A DNA stretch of 64,000 bases from an uncultured Actinomycetaceae bacterium (GTDB lineage Bacteria; Actinomycetota; Actinomycetes; Actinomycetales; Actinomycetaceae), in NCBI GenBank assembly GCA_902464405.1, contig CABQJD010000008.1:1-64000 (forward strand), read 5' to 3'. Made by a program: the position numbers and the translations under genes. Positions 1 to 8,902 of this stretch are shown here, one piece after another. The first letter of the stretch is position 1. Every line of letters begins with the position of its first letter. Below the pieces are notes generated by a model. That model was not told the origin of the DNA, ran no database searches, and saw only the letters and a list, made by a program, of their open reading frames with translations.

Positions 1-1
1 C

Positions 2-106
2 GATTATTTCGACGTCAATCCAGATTATGGCACGCTCACTGATTTTGACGAGATGAGCGAGCTAGCTGCTGAATCGTTTTACGAGTGCGTTCACACACTC
101 AAGTGA
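2..106 (+). CDS. C-terminal fragment of an unknown protein, cut by the window edge
   Basis: An open frame enters from the left edge and ends at TGA after 34 codons. The start lies outside the window. The first residues (DYFDVNPDYGTLTDFDEM) resemble the region around conserved region I of GH13 glycosidases, where D-Y-x-x-V-x-P-x-Y-G-T is typical. The expected continuation (A-H-x-R-G-x-x-V-I-L-D) is missing and a different tail of about 16 residues follows. It may be the true end of an unrelated protein or a GH13 gene truncated by the insertion-sequence remnant that begins just downstream. I cannot decide between these. Confidence 0.4.
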   Translation, partial: DYFDVNPDYGTLTDFDEMSELAAESFYECVHTLK

Positions 107-109
107 GGA

Positions 110-565
110 AGATTATGAAAGCGGGTTACTTGATCGACCATGAAAATAGACGCGCTGCTGTTAGAGGCGTTAGAGCAGGCGCTCCTGAACGTTAAAGAGT
201 GCCTGTCTGGTTTGCTGTACTAGTCGGATCACGGATTTCGATATACGAGTGTTCCTATAGCGATAGAAACGTTCGCTGGGTAATCACCCCTCTATACCAG
301 AAGTGTAAGAAATAGCTACGATAATACGCTAGCTGAAGCGGTTAACGACTCATATAAGAGCGAACTCATTTTTTATTCACAGGCCCATGGGCGTCTCTTT
401 GATCGAGGTCGAGTTTGCTACGTTGAACTAGGTCTACTGCTGGAATCACGCCAGATTCACTGCTGGAATTACGAGCGTCTCCACGAGGCACTCGGATACA
501 GCTCCCTCTGGCGAGATAATCGCCAGCTATAATCTAATACGAGTCAACAAATTGATCCCCGTATA
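110..565 (+). mobile_element. Remnant of an IS3-family insertion sequence
   Basis: The decayed transposase reading frame at 140-532 is followed at about 540-562 by GTCAACAAATTGATCCCCG. This resembles the GTCAACAAA...CCCC terminal inverted repeats common in IS3-family elements. The left end and any target duplication were not found, so the boundaries are approximate. Only the 3' half of the element remains. Confidence 0.55.
140..532 (+). pseudogene. IS3-family transposase (orfB), 3' part, inactivated
   Basis: Read in one frame from 140 to the TAA at 530-532, the translation follows the end of an IS3-type DDE integrase core: a DALLLEALEQALL segment, then SDHGFRYTS, then SYDNTLAEAVNDSYKSELI (which carries the catalytic-region N-A-L-A-E), then NYERLHEALGY near the C-terminus. 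Two stops interrupt the frame, TAG at 221-223 and TAA at 281-283, and there is no intact N-terminus. The gene is therefore dead. The conserved order of motifs makes the family assignment fairly safe despite the decay. Confidence 0.75.
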
Positions 566-1036
566 AGAAGCAGAACAAAATTCAGGATGCTCTTCAGTTT
601 TCTAGAAACAGGAGGCATTAACGACAACAGGTAACTATACACACAAGCAGATAATGCACAAGAATAAAACCAGCCAAAACATCCTGCAGTACAACCTATA
701 CGCCAAAATCCTCCTCTCCCCATAAATCCTTAGGCAATAGAGCAAGATAATTCGGATACACAGTTAAGCTCCTAGATGTATAACGCACAGCTAAGTAGAA
801 ATATTGAGAAGACTGTGTTGCTTTAAATTCCTGACGATTTTCCTCCTAGAGGTAAATCCCAAGCTAGCTAGCATAGAAATCGCAACTAAATAATCTCTCA
901 AGGTATAACGAAGAGAAACAAGCGTTATGTGCTGTGCGTTATGCGCTACCTCCTATACACCATCTGCTTTATGGGCTTTATAGCAGTTACGGTTTTCTCT
1001 CCAATAGTGCACTGCGCGCATTAGGTATGGATAGTC
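533..1036. other. Intergenic region without recognisable genes
   Basis: Apart from the probable IS end at about 540-562, I see no open frame of useful length, RNA gene or clear terminator. It is probably decayed DNA between the IS remnant and the end of the L,D-transpeptidase gene. Confidence 0.5.
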
Positions 1037-2458
1037 CTAGTAGTGCACAGATACGACGGTGCCAATAGAAGTAAAATTAAACATATAGGCTGCACCTTCG
1101 TCAGGCATATTGACGCAGCCATGAGACCCTCCCGCGCCGGCGTCCATTCCCCATTCCGACCGCCACGCTGATGATCCATGCATAGCTATATCATCATAGA
1201 AATAGGTTGCGTAAGGAACGTTTTTGGTCTCATATTCACTGCCATCGTTGTTATATCCCCTCATATCTTGTAAGCGATTTTTTCCGTAAACAGCAAATCT
1301 TCCTACGGGAGTGCGGTAGCCAGGTGCACCAGGGACCATTGGGTAAGAGGCTTGTGCTCTACCTCCGATGTATGCGGTCACTCTATACGTCGATAGAGAA
1401 ATATCTACCCAACGTTCGCCTTCTTTTGCTGGATACGCAAGATATTCAGCTCCTCGAGCTACTTCTCTTTCTTCCCATTGCGGCTCGTTTTCTTCTATTG
1501 TGAACGATGGTGAAGCATCTTGGTGATCTTTTATATTTTTGAGAATCTCGCCAGCTACTTCAGTTTTATTTGTGACGGTTGTGGCAATGACGGGTTCAGT
1601 GATAACGCGCAGGACCTCGCCATCATTTGCCACATAGCGGTATCCTGCTTCGCCTTCGGTTTGCGCAGCAGATGCTTGCTCTTCTACCCATGTGTTGATT
1701 GCTGCTGGATTTATGGATACGTTTTCTGCGTTAAAAGTAATCCAAGAAGCTTTATTTTCGGGTGTAGCAGTGAAAGTCTGATCACCGCTGGTAACGGCGA
1801 TCTGTGGAGTGATTAATTTATTGGCAGTTTGAGCCTGTGTATTGAGCTGATCAGGATTTTTCTCTGGTTTTATAGTGGTTATATTTCCTTCGAAACGTAT
1901 ATCTTTGGTTGCTGAAACCAGCTGAGTTCCTGCTTCAATAATTGATTCGTAAGATACTCCTCGCCCTTCTTTTCCTTCTTTTACTTCAAATTTATCGTCG
2001 TTGAAAATCACTTCTGGGTTGATAGGGCGTGGTATGGCAGGAGTATCCTCTGTGAGAGTTGCAGCAAATTGGAGTGTTTTCGTTTCGTCGGTATCTAAGA
2101 GAGGTGCGATATCTGTTTTTTTGAAGATACAGCTTGCATAATTGCTCCAGATACGATTCCCTGCTGTTGCTGCTTTTGCTGTTTCACTCGATTTTATTTT
2201 GATTCCCATGTCAGCTAATTTAGCTTGAGCAGGCACGATATCTTTTCCATAGAACGTTACAGTATTTTCAGCAGCAGTTTTTTCAAGTAGCTCCTGAATT
2301 TCCTTTTCTTTCAGACCACTTACATTGTGCTCACCAACGTAAGTATTGGGCAGCGCTCGATTATCGAAAAAATGAAATCCAACGTAAACTCCTGCACCAA
2401 TGACGAGGAGTGCTAGAGTTAAAGCGCCTACTATTATCGAGATTTTTCGTGTACTCAT
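1037..2458 (-). CDS. L,D-transpeptidase with YkuD domain, membrane anchored
   Basis: The protein has 473 residues. One N-terminal membrane segment (about residues 8-30) places the rest outside the cell. The middle resembles repeated PG_binding_4 modules. The last 130 residues are a YkuD catalytic domain with the hallmark H-G-S-S followed by S-H-G-C-V-N, whose cysteine is the nucleophile. The family makes 3-3 (meso-DAP to meso-DAP) or related cross-links in peptidoglycan and resists most beta-lactams except carbapenems. It stands alone on the minus strand and ATG 2458 follows an AT-rich stretch. The assignment to the Ldt family is firm; the physiological donor and acceptor peptides are not known. 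Confidence 0.9.
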   Translation of the reverse strand: MSTRKISIIVGALTLALLVIGAGVYVGFHFFDNRALPNTYVGEHNVSGLKEKEIQELLEKTAAENTVTFYGKDIVPAQAKLADMGIKIKSSETAKAATAGNRIWSNYASCIFKKTDIAPLLDTDETKTLQFAATLTEDTPAIPRPINPEVIFNDDKFEVKEGKEGRGVSYESIIEAGTQLVSATKDIRFEGNITTIKPEKNPDQLNTQAQTANKLITPQIAVTSGDQTFTATPENKASWITFNAENVSINPAAINTWVEEQASAAQTEGEAGYRYVANDGEVLRVITEPVIATTVTNKTEVAGEILKNIKDHQDASPSFTIEENEPQWEEREVARGAEYLAYPAKEGERWVDISLSTYRVTAYIGGRAQASYPMVPGAPGYRTPVGRFAVYGKNRLQDMRGYNNDGSEYETKNVPYATYFYDDIAMHGSSAWRSEWGMDAGAGGSHGCVNMPDEGAAYMFNFTSIGTVVSVHY

Positions 2459-2856
2459 AGAAAAGAAAATTCTTTCATTCTATAGATAAAAATTTTAGCC
2501 ACAAGACATATCCATTTTACAGGTTTTTTACAAATAATTGAATATTTTCTTAAATATATAAGAATGCTCTACATACGTTTGCCTTAATAAATCCTATCTG
2601 CGTCCATACGGGAGCTACTCTGGTGTGTTGGTGTGCTGACGTGCTGACGTGCTGGCACATCAGCAGGTTGCCCTGCTGACATACGCAAATAGAATTTAAG
2701 GAAACAGCAAAGAACGCTTAGTTAGCTTGAGCTTGTTTTATATGGCAGATACTTAGTGCATTTGCTTCTATGAAAATCCGCACAAGCAAACACACTAAGT
2801 GCCATTGTATAGCTCGCTAAACTTTACTGAATATGGCGTCAGGCATTGTGCTTACC
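2459..2856. other. Intergenic region between the GH13 gene and the L,D-transpeptidase gene
   Basis: About 400 bases. The part next to the transpeptidase start (2480-2590) is very AT-rich and could hold its promoter. The middle holds the short GTGCTGAC repeats and hairpin listed separately. No gene is visible. Confidence 0.5.
2633..2680. repeat. Short tandem GTGCTGAC repeat with adjoining hairpin
   Basis: GTGCTGAC occurs at 2633-2640 and 2641-2648, followed by the variant GTGCTGGC at 2649-2656. An 8-base stem TCAGCAGG / CCTGCTGA with a TTGC loop follows at 2660-2679. The hairpin lies about 180 bases beyond the GH13 stop codon, without a T-run, so a terminator role is only possible. Confidence 0.5.
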
Positions 2857-4608
2857 TTAGTTTTCCTTAATAATGCAAAAGCTTTGCGCACTTAATTGAA
2901 GATGCTCTGAATCCCATGTAGCCTGCCCAATTGAAAACATAATAGAGTCGGCTTTTGCGTATTGCTTGCTAACGCCTAGCTCGTTAATATCGAACGACAC
3001 AGCTTCACGGCTTGGGTTCACTGCTACGATAATCGAAGAAGAGGTATCTTCAAGATTTCGTGGATGACGTTTGAAAACGAAGCAGCGCCCTCGCCCACGT
3101 ATAATTTCAAATTCTGCATCTGCTGCGAGCGCTGGCATTGCGTGACGAAGTTCAATAATCTCACGCATAGTGTGCCATAGAGAATGCGGATTTTCTATGG
3201 CACTGCGGACGTTTAGGCTGCTTGAACTACTCGGTATGTTTGAAGAGTCTAGTGTGTTGGGAGTGTACCGAATACTAGAGATCTTAGAGATAGTCGTATC
3301 CTCTGGAGCGTTGGGCAGGGAAGAGGTATTTAGTTCGTCAATAATCGGCAAATAAAGACACGTTGCATCCGCATCGGAAAAACCCATATTTTTGGCGCAT
3401 TGATCCCACTGCATTGGAGTGCGCGTGCCCGTACGCACGTACCCGCCTTCTTTAGTGGGCAGGTTTTGATAATTCATAGCGATTTCATCGCCGTAGTAAA
3501 TAAAAGGCACGCCAGGCAAGCTTAGGATAGTAGCGTATGCGAGTTTGATCTCGCGTTCCTCTAAGCGTGGCGCGATGCGTGCTGTATCGTGATTGCAGGT
3601 GATAAGGCTGAAATAGCCGCCTGCTTCTTCAGCACTGCGTAACTGCGGCTCGTATTGCTCTAAAAAGTTTTCAATACCAGTGCCAGAATCAGCATTGAAA
3701 TAGCTTTTATCGCCATCACGTTTCCTGGAGTCTGGGGCGTCACGCAGCAGCATGGCATATCCGTTTGGTATGCCTCCCCAATGCCAATCGAGATAGAAAT
3801 CCATATCGAAGCCTGCCTGCATCGATTGATAGGGGATACCCCATTCAGATACGAAAGCTGCCTCTGGAAAATCGGGGCGTACTTGATCGAAAATATAGCG
3901 CCAGGTAGCGATTGTGGCAGGTTTTCCTTCGTCGTCACCCTTCACAAGTGAATCTGCCATGTCTACGCGGAAACCATCTGCGCCGAGTGAAAGCCAAAAA
4001 CGCATAACTTTCGCCATAGCATCAGCAGTCGCTCGGGCATTTTTACCCATAGCTTCCGATTGCCAAGGATATTGTGGGTGCGCCCAGCCGTAGTTGAGAG
4101 CAGGCTGACTCTTGAAGAAATTAAGAATATAGGTACCGTCTCGTTCGGCTTCACCGCCAATGAATGGATATCCTGCTCCGCCGGCAATCCAGGAATCTGT
4201 CCAGATATAGCGCTCTGAAAATTCTGCGCGTGCAAGCGGATCTGCTTCTTTGGAAGCAATAAACCACGGGTGTTCTTCGCTTGTATGCCCAGGCACAAGA
4301 TCGAGCAGTACGTGCATACCACGCGCGTGAGCTTGATCGAAAAGCTCGATTAGGTCGGCATTCGTGCCATAGCGCGGTGCCACCATTTCATAGTTTCGCA
4401 CGTCGTAGCCTGCATCTTTGAAGGGAGAATCGAAGATAGGATTGATCCATAGCGCATTTGCACCAAGAGAATGCACGTAATCCAGGCGCGAGATAATTCC
4501 TTGAATATCGCCTATGCCATCTGCATTGGAGTCTTGAAAACTTTGCGGATAAATTTCATAAAAAACTGCGTTTTTGAGCCAAGCGGGGGATTGGTATATG
4601 TGTGCCAT
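2857..4608 (-). CDS. GH13 alpha-glucosidase / oligo-1,6-glucosidase type
   Basis: The protein has 583 residues and no signal peptide, so it is cytoplasmic. Family 13 hallmarks appear in order: the N-terminal FYEIYPQSFQDSNADGIGD, region II GFRVDMAD (nucleophile Asp about 216), region III SEWG (acid/base Glu about 255) and region IV NHD (about 339-341). Such enzymes hydrolyse imported maltose, isomaltose or short dextrins to glucose. The gene sits 238 bases downstream of the LacI regulator and opposite a maltodextrin-type transporter, which fits use of sugars brought in by that transporter. The residues about 405-460 are a Ser/Asn-rich insertion of low complexity. The exact linkage preference cannot be read from the sequence. 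Confidence 0.88.
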   Translation of the reverse strand: MAHIYQSPAWLKNAVFYEIYPQSFQDSNADGIGDIQGIISRLDYVHSLGANALWINPIFDSPFKDAGYDVRNYEMVAPRYGTNADLIELFDQAHARGMHVLLDLVPGHTSEEHPWFIASKEADPLARAEFSERYIWTDSWIAGGAGYPFIGGEAERDGTYILNFFKSQPALNYGWAHPQYPWQSEAMGKNARATADAMAKVMRFWLSLGADGFRVDMADSLVKGDDEGKPATIATWRYIFDQVRPDFPEAAFVSEWGIPYQSMQAGFDMDFYLDWHWGGIPNGYAMLLRDAPDSRKRDGDKSYFNADSGTGIENFLEQYEPQLRSAEEAGGYFSLITCNHDTARIAPRLEEREIKLAYATILSLPGVPFIYYGDEIAMNYQNLPTKEGGYVRTGTRTPMQWDQCAKNMGFSDADATCLYLPIIDELNTSSLPNAPEDTTISKISSIRYTPNTLDSSNIPSSSSSLNVRSAIENPHSLWHTMREIIELRHAMPALAADAEFEIIRGRGRCFVFKRHPRNLEDTSSSIIVAVNPSREAVSFDINELGVSKQYAKADSIMFSIGQATWDSEHLQLSAQSFCIIKEN

Positions 4609-4846
4609 AGTTACTCTTTCTTTAATTATTGTATGTATTGCCGTATGTAAATCTATAAATTTTGATTCCTTTGGAAAGGGAACTTGAGAAGAAAGCTGAG
4701 AGAGTGACGATTGAGCAAAGGTTTACGATCAGTGGCAGGTGCCAGAAGGAGCTTTCGTCACTTTCGTTATTGCTACGGAAAGGAAACTCACAGCGGAGAG
4801 AAAGCATAGTTGTCAGCGCTGCTGAGGTTTTCCCAAAGGTGCATTG

Positions 4847-5863
4847 TCAGGTATCTTCGGCAGGAGCAATGCCCGTGGATTCTCGCACAATAAGTTCGGG
4901 GGTAAACACTAAGGATTTCACATATGATTTGTTACCCTGAATCAACGTGGTGAGTGTATTGACTGCTGCCTCGGCAATTGCGCTCACAGGCTGATGCACA
5001 GATGTGAGGGGAGGCTGGGTGAATGCCATGAGCGGCGAATCATCGAAGCCAATAATCGAAATATCTTTTGGCACCTGCAATCCTTGTGTGTTGCAGTAGC
5101 GCAGCGCACCGAGCGCCATCACGTCGGACGCACAGATAATTGCGGTGCAGCCTTGGTTAATAAGCTGTGAAGCTGCCACCTGCCCGCCTCCAATGGTAAA
5201 GAGAGTAGCGGTATGTGATCCTGTCACTCCCGGGAATTTTTGAAGTTCGGTATGAAATGTTTCCACTTTCGTTTGGGCAGGCCAATATCGGGTAGGACCT
5301 GTGGCTAAGCCAATTCGGGTGTGCCCTTGAGCAGTGAGATGTTTGATTGCTTTGATGACGGCGACTTCATTGTCGGTGGAAAAATCGGGCGCAGTCAGGT
5401 GTGGGTTCGCGCCATTGATCGTGACGAAAGGAATTCCAGCATTTGCTACGCGTGTATAGCGGTCGAGGGTAGCTGTCTGGTCTGCGTGCCGACCAGACAG
5501 GAAGATGATTCCAGCGGCATTTTGGTTGATAAGAGCTTCAATATAGGCATCTTCTGTGGCTCCGCCTGCAGTTTGGGTGCCGATGAGCGGCAAATATCCT
5601 TGGGTGATGAGGGCATCGCTGAGACTTGTGGTTATTTCGGGGAAGATTGGGTTGGTAAGTTCTGGGGTGACGATGCCGACAAGTGCTGTGTTTTTGTTGC
5701 GGAGTTTCTCTGGGCGCTCGTAGCCGAGAAGATCGAGAGCAGAAAGCACTCTTCGGCGTGTGCTTAAAGCAACGGAAGATGCGTTGTTGAGCACTCGGGA
5801 AACGGTGGCAATAGAAACATTCGCTTGTGCAGCCACGTCTGCAAGTTTGATTTTTTTTGCCAT
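4847..5863 (-). CDS. LacI-family transcriptional regulator of the maltodextrin locus
   Basis: The protein has 338 residues, the usual LacI/GalR length. The N-terminal helix-turn-helix (IKLADVAAQANVSIATVSRVLNN) is followed by the hinge and a periplasmic-binding-protein-like sensor domain ending about residue 335. It lies between the GH13 gene, in the same direction, and the divergent malE-like gene. It therefore most likely represses both until a maltose-type effector binds, as MalR does in other actinobacteria. The probable operator is in the 250-base divergent region. The inducer is inferred from context only. Confidence 0.9.
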   Translation of the reverse strand: MAKKIKLADVAAQANVSIATVSRVLNNASSVALSTRRRVLSALDLLGYERPEKLRNKNTALVGIVTPELTNPIFPEITTSLSDALITQGYLPLIGTQTAGGATEDAYIEALINQNAAGIIFLSGRHADQTATLDRYTRVANAGIPFVTINGANPHLTAPDFSTDNEVAVIKAIKHLTAQGHTRIGLATGPTRYWPAQTKVETFHTELQKFPGVTGSHTATLFTIGGGQVAASQLINQGCTAIICASDVMALGALRYCNTQGLQVPKDISIIGFDDSPLMAFTQPPLTSVHQPVSAIAEAAVNTLTTLIQGNKSYVKSLVFTPELIVRESTGIAPAEDT

Positions 5864-5979
5864 CTTTTTCCTTCGTGGTCGAAGCCCCGTTGCTATGTAG
5901 TTATCAAGATTACCAGCAGTTTACAGAAATTTTCACTCTATGCACACTAAGCTTGGAAAAACTTGTGGAAATTTCTGAA

Positions 5980-6012
5980 AATGCTTGCAAAATTTTTCAT
6001 AAGTGCTACTAT
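5980..6012 (+). promoter_or_regulatory. Probable promoter and LacI-type operator of the transporter operon
   Basis: TTGCAA at 5985-5990 and TACTAT at 6007-6012 are spaced by 16 bases, as -35 and -10 boxes. The ATGCTTGCAAAATTTTTCAT stretch around the -35 box contains the TTGCAA core typical of LacI/MalR operators. Its position in the divergent region next to the LacI gene supports an operator. It has not been tested. Confidence 0.5.
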
Positions 6013-6118
6013 GCAAATATCGATATAAATCATGTAGGCAACGGAGCTCATTACTTATCACTTAAAAATACAGACGTACATTTCAACCCAAAATAACCGA
6101 AATTAAAGGAGAATGATG

Positions 6119-7366
6119 ATGAAGAGAATGTTTGCATCTCTTGCAATCACTGGGCTGGCACTCACGGGTCTCACAGCGTGCGGAGGAAACCAAGAGGGCG
6201 GAAAGGCTGCAGGAGGAGAGACTGAAAACGTGACCTTAAGTGTTTGGGCGCCTCAAGAAGATCAGGCAGACGGAGCAAGCTGGCTTGCAGATATGGAAAA
6301 AGCATTTGCTGACGCGCACCCTGAATACAAGATCACATGGAAGAATGATGTTGTTTCTGAAGGTGACGCCCTCACAAAAGTAAAGACTGATCCATCTGCT
6401 GCTGCTGATGTTTATATGTTTGCCAACGATCAGCTTGGAACTCTTGTAGATCTTGGAGCAATCGGGCAGCTTGGTGAAAAAGAGCTCGCACAGGTGAAAG
6501 AGCAAAATGATCCATCGATGGTCGATTCAGTGACGGGCGTAGATGGTAGCGTCTACGGCGTACCGTTCACAGGCAATACATGGTTTATGTATTACGATTC
6601 CACAAAGATTACAGCAGACGAAGCAAAGAGCCTCGATGCTATGATTGCTAAAACAAAAGTTTCTTTCCCGATCAACAATTCGTGGAATCTTCCTGCATTC
6701 TATGTTGAGGGTGCAAATCTGAAATTCTTTGGTGAAAAGGGCACTGATGCTTCAAAGGGAATCGTATTCAACGATCTTGATAAAGCAACAGCAGTGACGA
6801 ACTATCTGACTAAGCTCGTCGCCAATCCAAACTTCGTGAGCGACTCTGAAGGATCTGGTCTTGCAGCACTTCAATCTGGTGATGCTGCAGTATACTTCTC
6901 TGGCACATGGGATGCTCAAAACGTGAAAGAAGCTCTGGGCGATGGTTATGCCGCAACTCAGCTTCCAACGTTCAAGCTAAATGGCGAAGATGTGCAAATG
7001 AAATCTTTCGCTGGCTCTAAAGCTATTGCCTATAATCCAAACGCATCGAATGTGAAAGCTGCTGCTCAGTTCGCTGCATTCCTCGGTTCTACTCAGGCTC
7101 AGAAAGCTCACTATGAAGCACGCGGAATTGTGCCGACAGATAAGAGCCTTGCAACTGCAGTTGCTGATGACGATTTTGCTGCTCAAGCACAGATCGCAAC
7201 TATTTCCAACACCTCCATTGTGCAGCCAACAATTCCAGCTATGAATGGTTGGTGGGATCCTGCCAAAGCATTTGGTGATGGTTTACTGAATAAAGAAATC
7301 ACTGAATCTAATTCTGCTGAGAAGATGAAGGCTTGGGCAGATCAGACAGCTGCAATGGTTGGCTGA
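6119..7366 (+). CDS. malE: Extracellular sugar-binding lipoprotein, maltodextrin type
   Basis: This is a family 1 solute-binding protein of about 415 residues. A short signal peptide ends in the lipobox L-T-A-C, so the mature protein is anchored to the membrane by lipid at the Cys. The fold residues GVPFTGNTWFMYYD and the closing-tail region match maltose and maltodextrin binders. Three consecutive ATG codons lie at 6113, 6116 and 6119. The ribosome site AAAGGAG at 6105-6111 gives the best spacing (7 bases) to 6119, the start chosen here. It begins the transporter operon and is divergent from the LacI gene. The sugar is inferred from the neighbouring GH13 enzyme. Confidence 0.85.
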   Translation: MKRMFASLAITGLALTGLTACGGNQEGGKAAGGETENVTLSVWAPQEDQADGASWLADMEKAFADAHPEYKITWKNDVVSEGDALTKVKTDPSAAADVYMFANDQLGTLVDLGAIGQLGEKELAQVKEQNDPSMVDSVTGVDGSVYGVPFTGNTWFMYYDSTKITADEAKSLDAMIAKTKVSFPINNSWNLPAFYVEGANLKFFGEKGTDASKGIVFNDLDKATAVTNYLTKLVANPNFVSDSEGSGLAALQSGDAAVYFSGTWDAQNVKEALGDGYAATQLPTFKLNGEDVQMKSFAGSKAIAYNPNASNVKAAAQFAAFLGSTQAQKAHYEARGIVPTDKSLATAVADDDFAAQAQIATISNTSIVQPTIPAMNGWWDPAKAFGDGLLNKEITESNSAEKMKAWADQTAAMVG

Positions 7367-7388
7367 TTGAGCTTTTCGTGAGTTATTA

Positions 7389-7445
7389 CAGCGGGTTGCT
7401 CGCACATTGCTTCTCAGATGTGCAATAGTTGTCAGCAGCCCGCTG
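7389..7445 (+). promoter_or_regulatory. Large intergenic hairpin between binding protein and permease genes
   Basis: CAGCGGGTTGCT (7389-7400) pairs with AGCAGCCCGCTG (7434-7445) with one G-T pair. An inner stem GCACAT / ATGTGC lies at 7402-7407 and 7418-7423. No T-run follows, so it is more likely an mRNA-stabilising or partial read-through element that lets the binding protein be made in excess of the permeases. Confidence 0.65.
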
Positions 7446-7489
7446 GCTCATTGCTACATGAAATGACACTCATAGAAAAGGAGGCGGAT

Positions 7490-8902
7490 ATGACTGGAAG
7501 TGCGCTTCTATCTGGTTCAAAGCGCGAAGAAAAGCTCCGCCAAAAATTAGGGAAAGATTATGTTGCTCCCTCTCCTTATTCGCTTCGCTGCGCATTGACT
7601 CAAGGCTCTGCCGTCACCAAATTATCGGCAGTGATTTTCGGCTTGGGAAACGTAGCACATAAGCAATATGTGAAAGGGCTTCTTCTTTTTGCGCTCGAAG
7701 CTGCGTTTATAGCATTTTTCGTGACGGCAGGAATCGATTATCTTGCTAAGCTCCCGGGGCTTGGAGATCAAGAACAGGGCAAAGTATTAGTAGATGGCTA
7801 CTGGCAATATACTGCGGGTGATAACTCCGTGGTTATTTTGCTTTATGGCGTAGCGACGATTGTATTGATTATTGCGTTTGCACTTTTGTGGAGTGTGGCA
7901 GTACGCAGCGCCTATAAAGCGCAAGTTATGACGGAAAAGCATGGCAAAGCGCCAAGTATCCGCGAAGATATTGCCGTCTTGCAAGATTCAAAAGCACACC
8001 AGCTTTTGATGTTTCTGCCTATGCTCGGGATTCTCACCTTCAGTGTTTTGCCGCTTATCTTTATGATCTCTATGGCGTTTACGAGCTATGATCATAATAA
8101 CCTGGTGCTCTTTGACTGGGTAGGGCTTAAAAATTTCGGAGCGATTTTCACAAACAGCTCTGGCACTGTGAATATGAGGATCTTTGGTTCAGTGCTCATC
8201 TGGACCCTTGTGTGGGCAATTTTTGCAACGTTCCTGAATTTCTTCCTTGGGCTGTTTATGGCCATGATTATCAACCGTAAAACTACACGGATGAAAGGAT
8301 TGTGGCGTGCACTTTTCTCGCTGAGTATTGCGGTGCCGCAGTTCGTTTCCTTGCTAGTGATCAATACAATGCTCCAGCCGCAAGGCGCAATTAACCGTCT
8401 ACTGCAAAATTGGGGATGGATTGATTCTGCTTTGCCGTTCTTCCAAGACGCTATGTGGGCTAGAGTGACGGTTATTGTGGTGAACCTTTGGGTAGGGATC
8501 CCGTATACGATTATGCAGATCACGGGTATTTTGCAAAATATTCCAGCAGATCAATATGAGGCGGCGCGCATTGACGGCGCAAACACTTGGCAGATTTTCC
8601 GTAAGATTACGATGCCATACATTATTTTCGTGCTGACGCCGTACCTCATCACTACCTTTACGGGAAACGTAAACAACTTCAACGTGATCTATCTGCTCTC
8701 TGGTGGTGCTCCTGTGCCAGTGGGAGATTCGGCAGGCAAAACCGATTTGCTCATCACGTGGCTTTATAAGCTCACAGTGGATAAGAACGATTACAACCTC
8801 GGTGCTGTGATCGGTATTATGACCTTCATTGTGCTGGCTGTGGTTTCTCTCATCACGTATCGAAATTCTGGCTCCTATAAGAATGAGGAGGCGTTCCGCT
8901 GA
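7490..8902 (+). CDS. malF: ABC sugar transporter permease, MalF type
   Basis: The protein has 470 residues from ATG 7490. The upstream frame is open to 7418, but AAGGAGG five bases before 7490 decides the start. A cytoplasmic N-terminus is followed by two membrane segments (about 55-140), a soluble stretch, then the six-segment transporter core. The EAA loop EAARIDGANTWQIFRKITMP, which contacts the ATPase, is near residue 360. The long N-terminal part resembles the extra segments of MalF-type permeases. Its stop overlaps the start of the next permease (TGATG). No ATPase gene is present nearby, so a shared MsiK/MalK-like ATPase encoded elsewhere is expected. Confidence 0.88.
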   Translation: MTGSALLSGSKREEKLRQKLGKDYVAPSPYSLRCALTQGSAVTKLSAVIFGLGNVAHKQYVKGLLLFALEAAFIAFFVTAGIDYLAKLPGLGDQEQGKVLVDGYWQYTAGDNSVVILLYGVATIVLIIAFALLWSVAVRSAYKAQVMTEKHGKAPSIREDIAVLQDSKAHQLLMFLPMLGILTFSVLPLIFMISMAFTSYDHNNLVLFDWVGLKNFGAIFTNSSGTVNMRIFGSVLIWTLVWAIFATFLNFFLGLFMAMIINRKTTRMKGLWRALFSLSIAVPQFVSLLVINTMLQPQGAINRLLQNWGWIDSALPFFQDAMWARVTVIVVNLWVGIPYTIMQITGILQNIPADQYEAARIDGANTWQIFRKITMPYIIFVLTPYLITTFTGNVNNFNVIYLLSGGAPVPVGDSAGKTDLLITWLYKLTVDKNDYNLGAVIGIMTFIVLAVVSLITYRNSGSYKNEEAFR

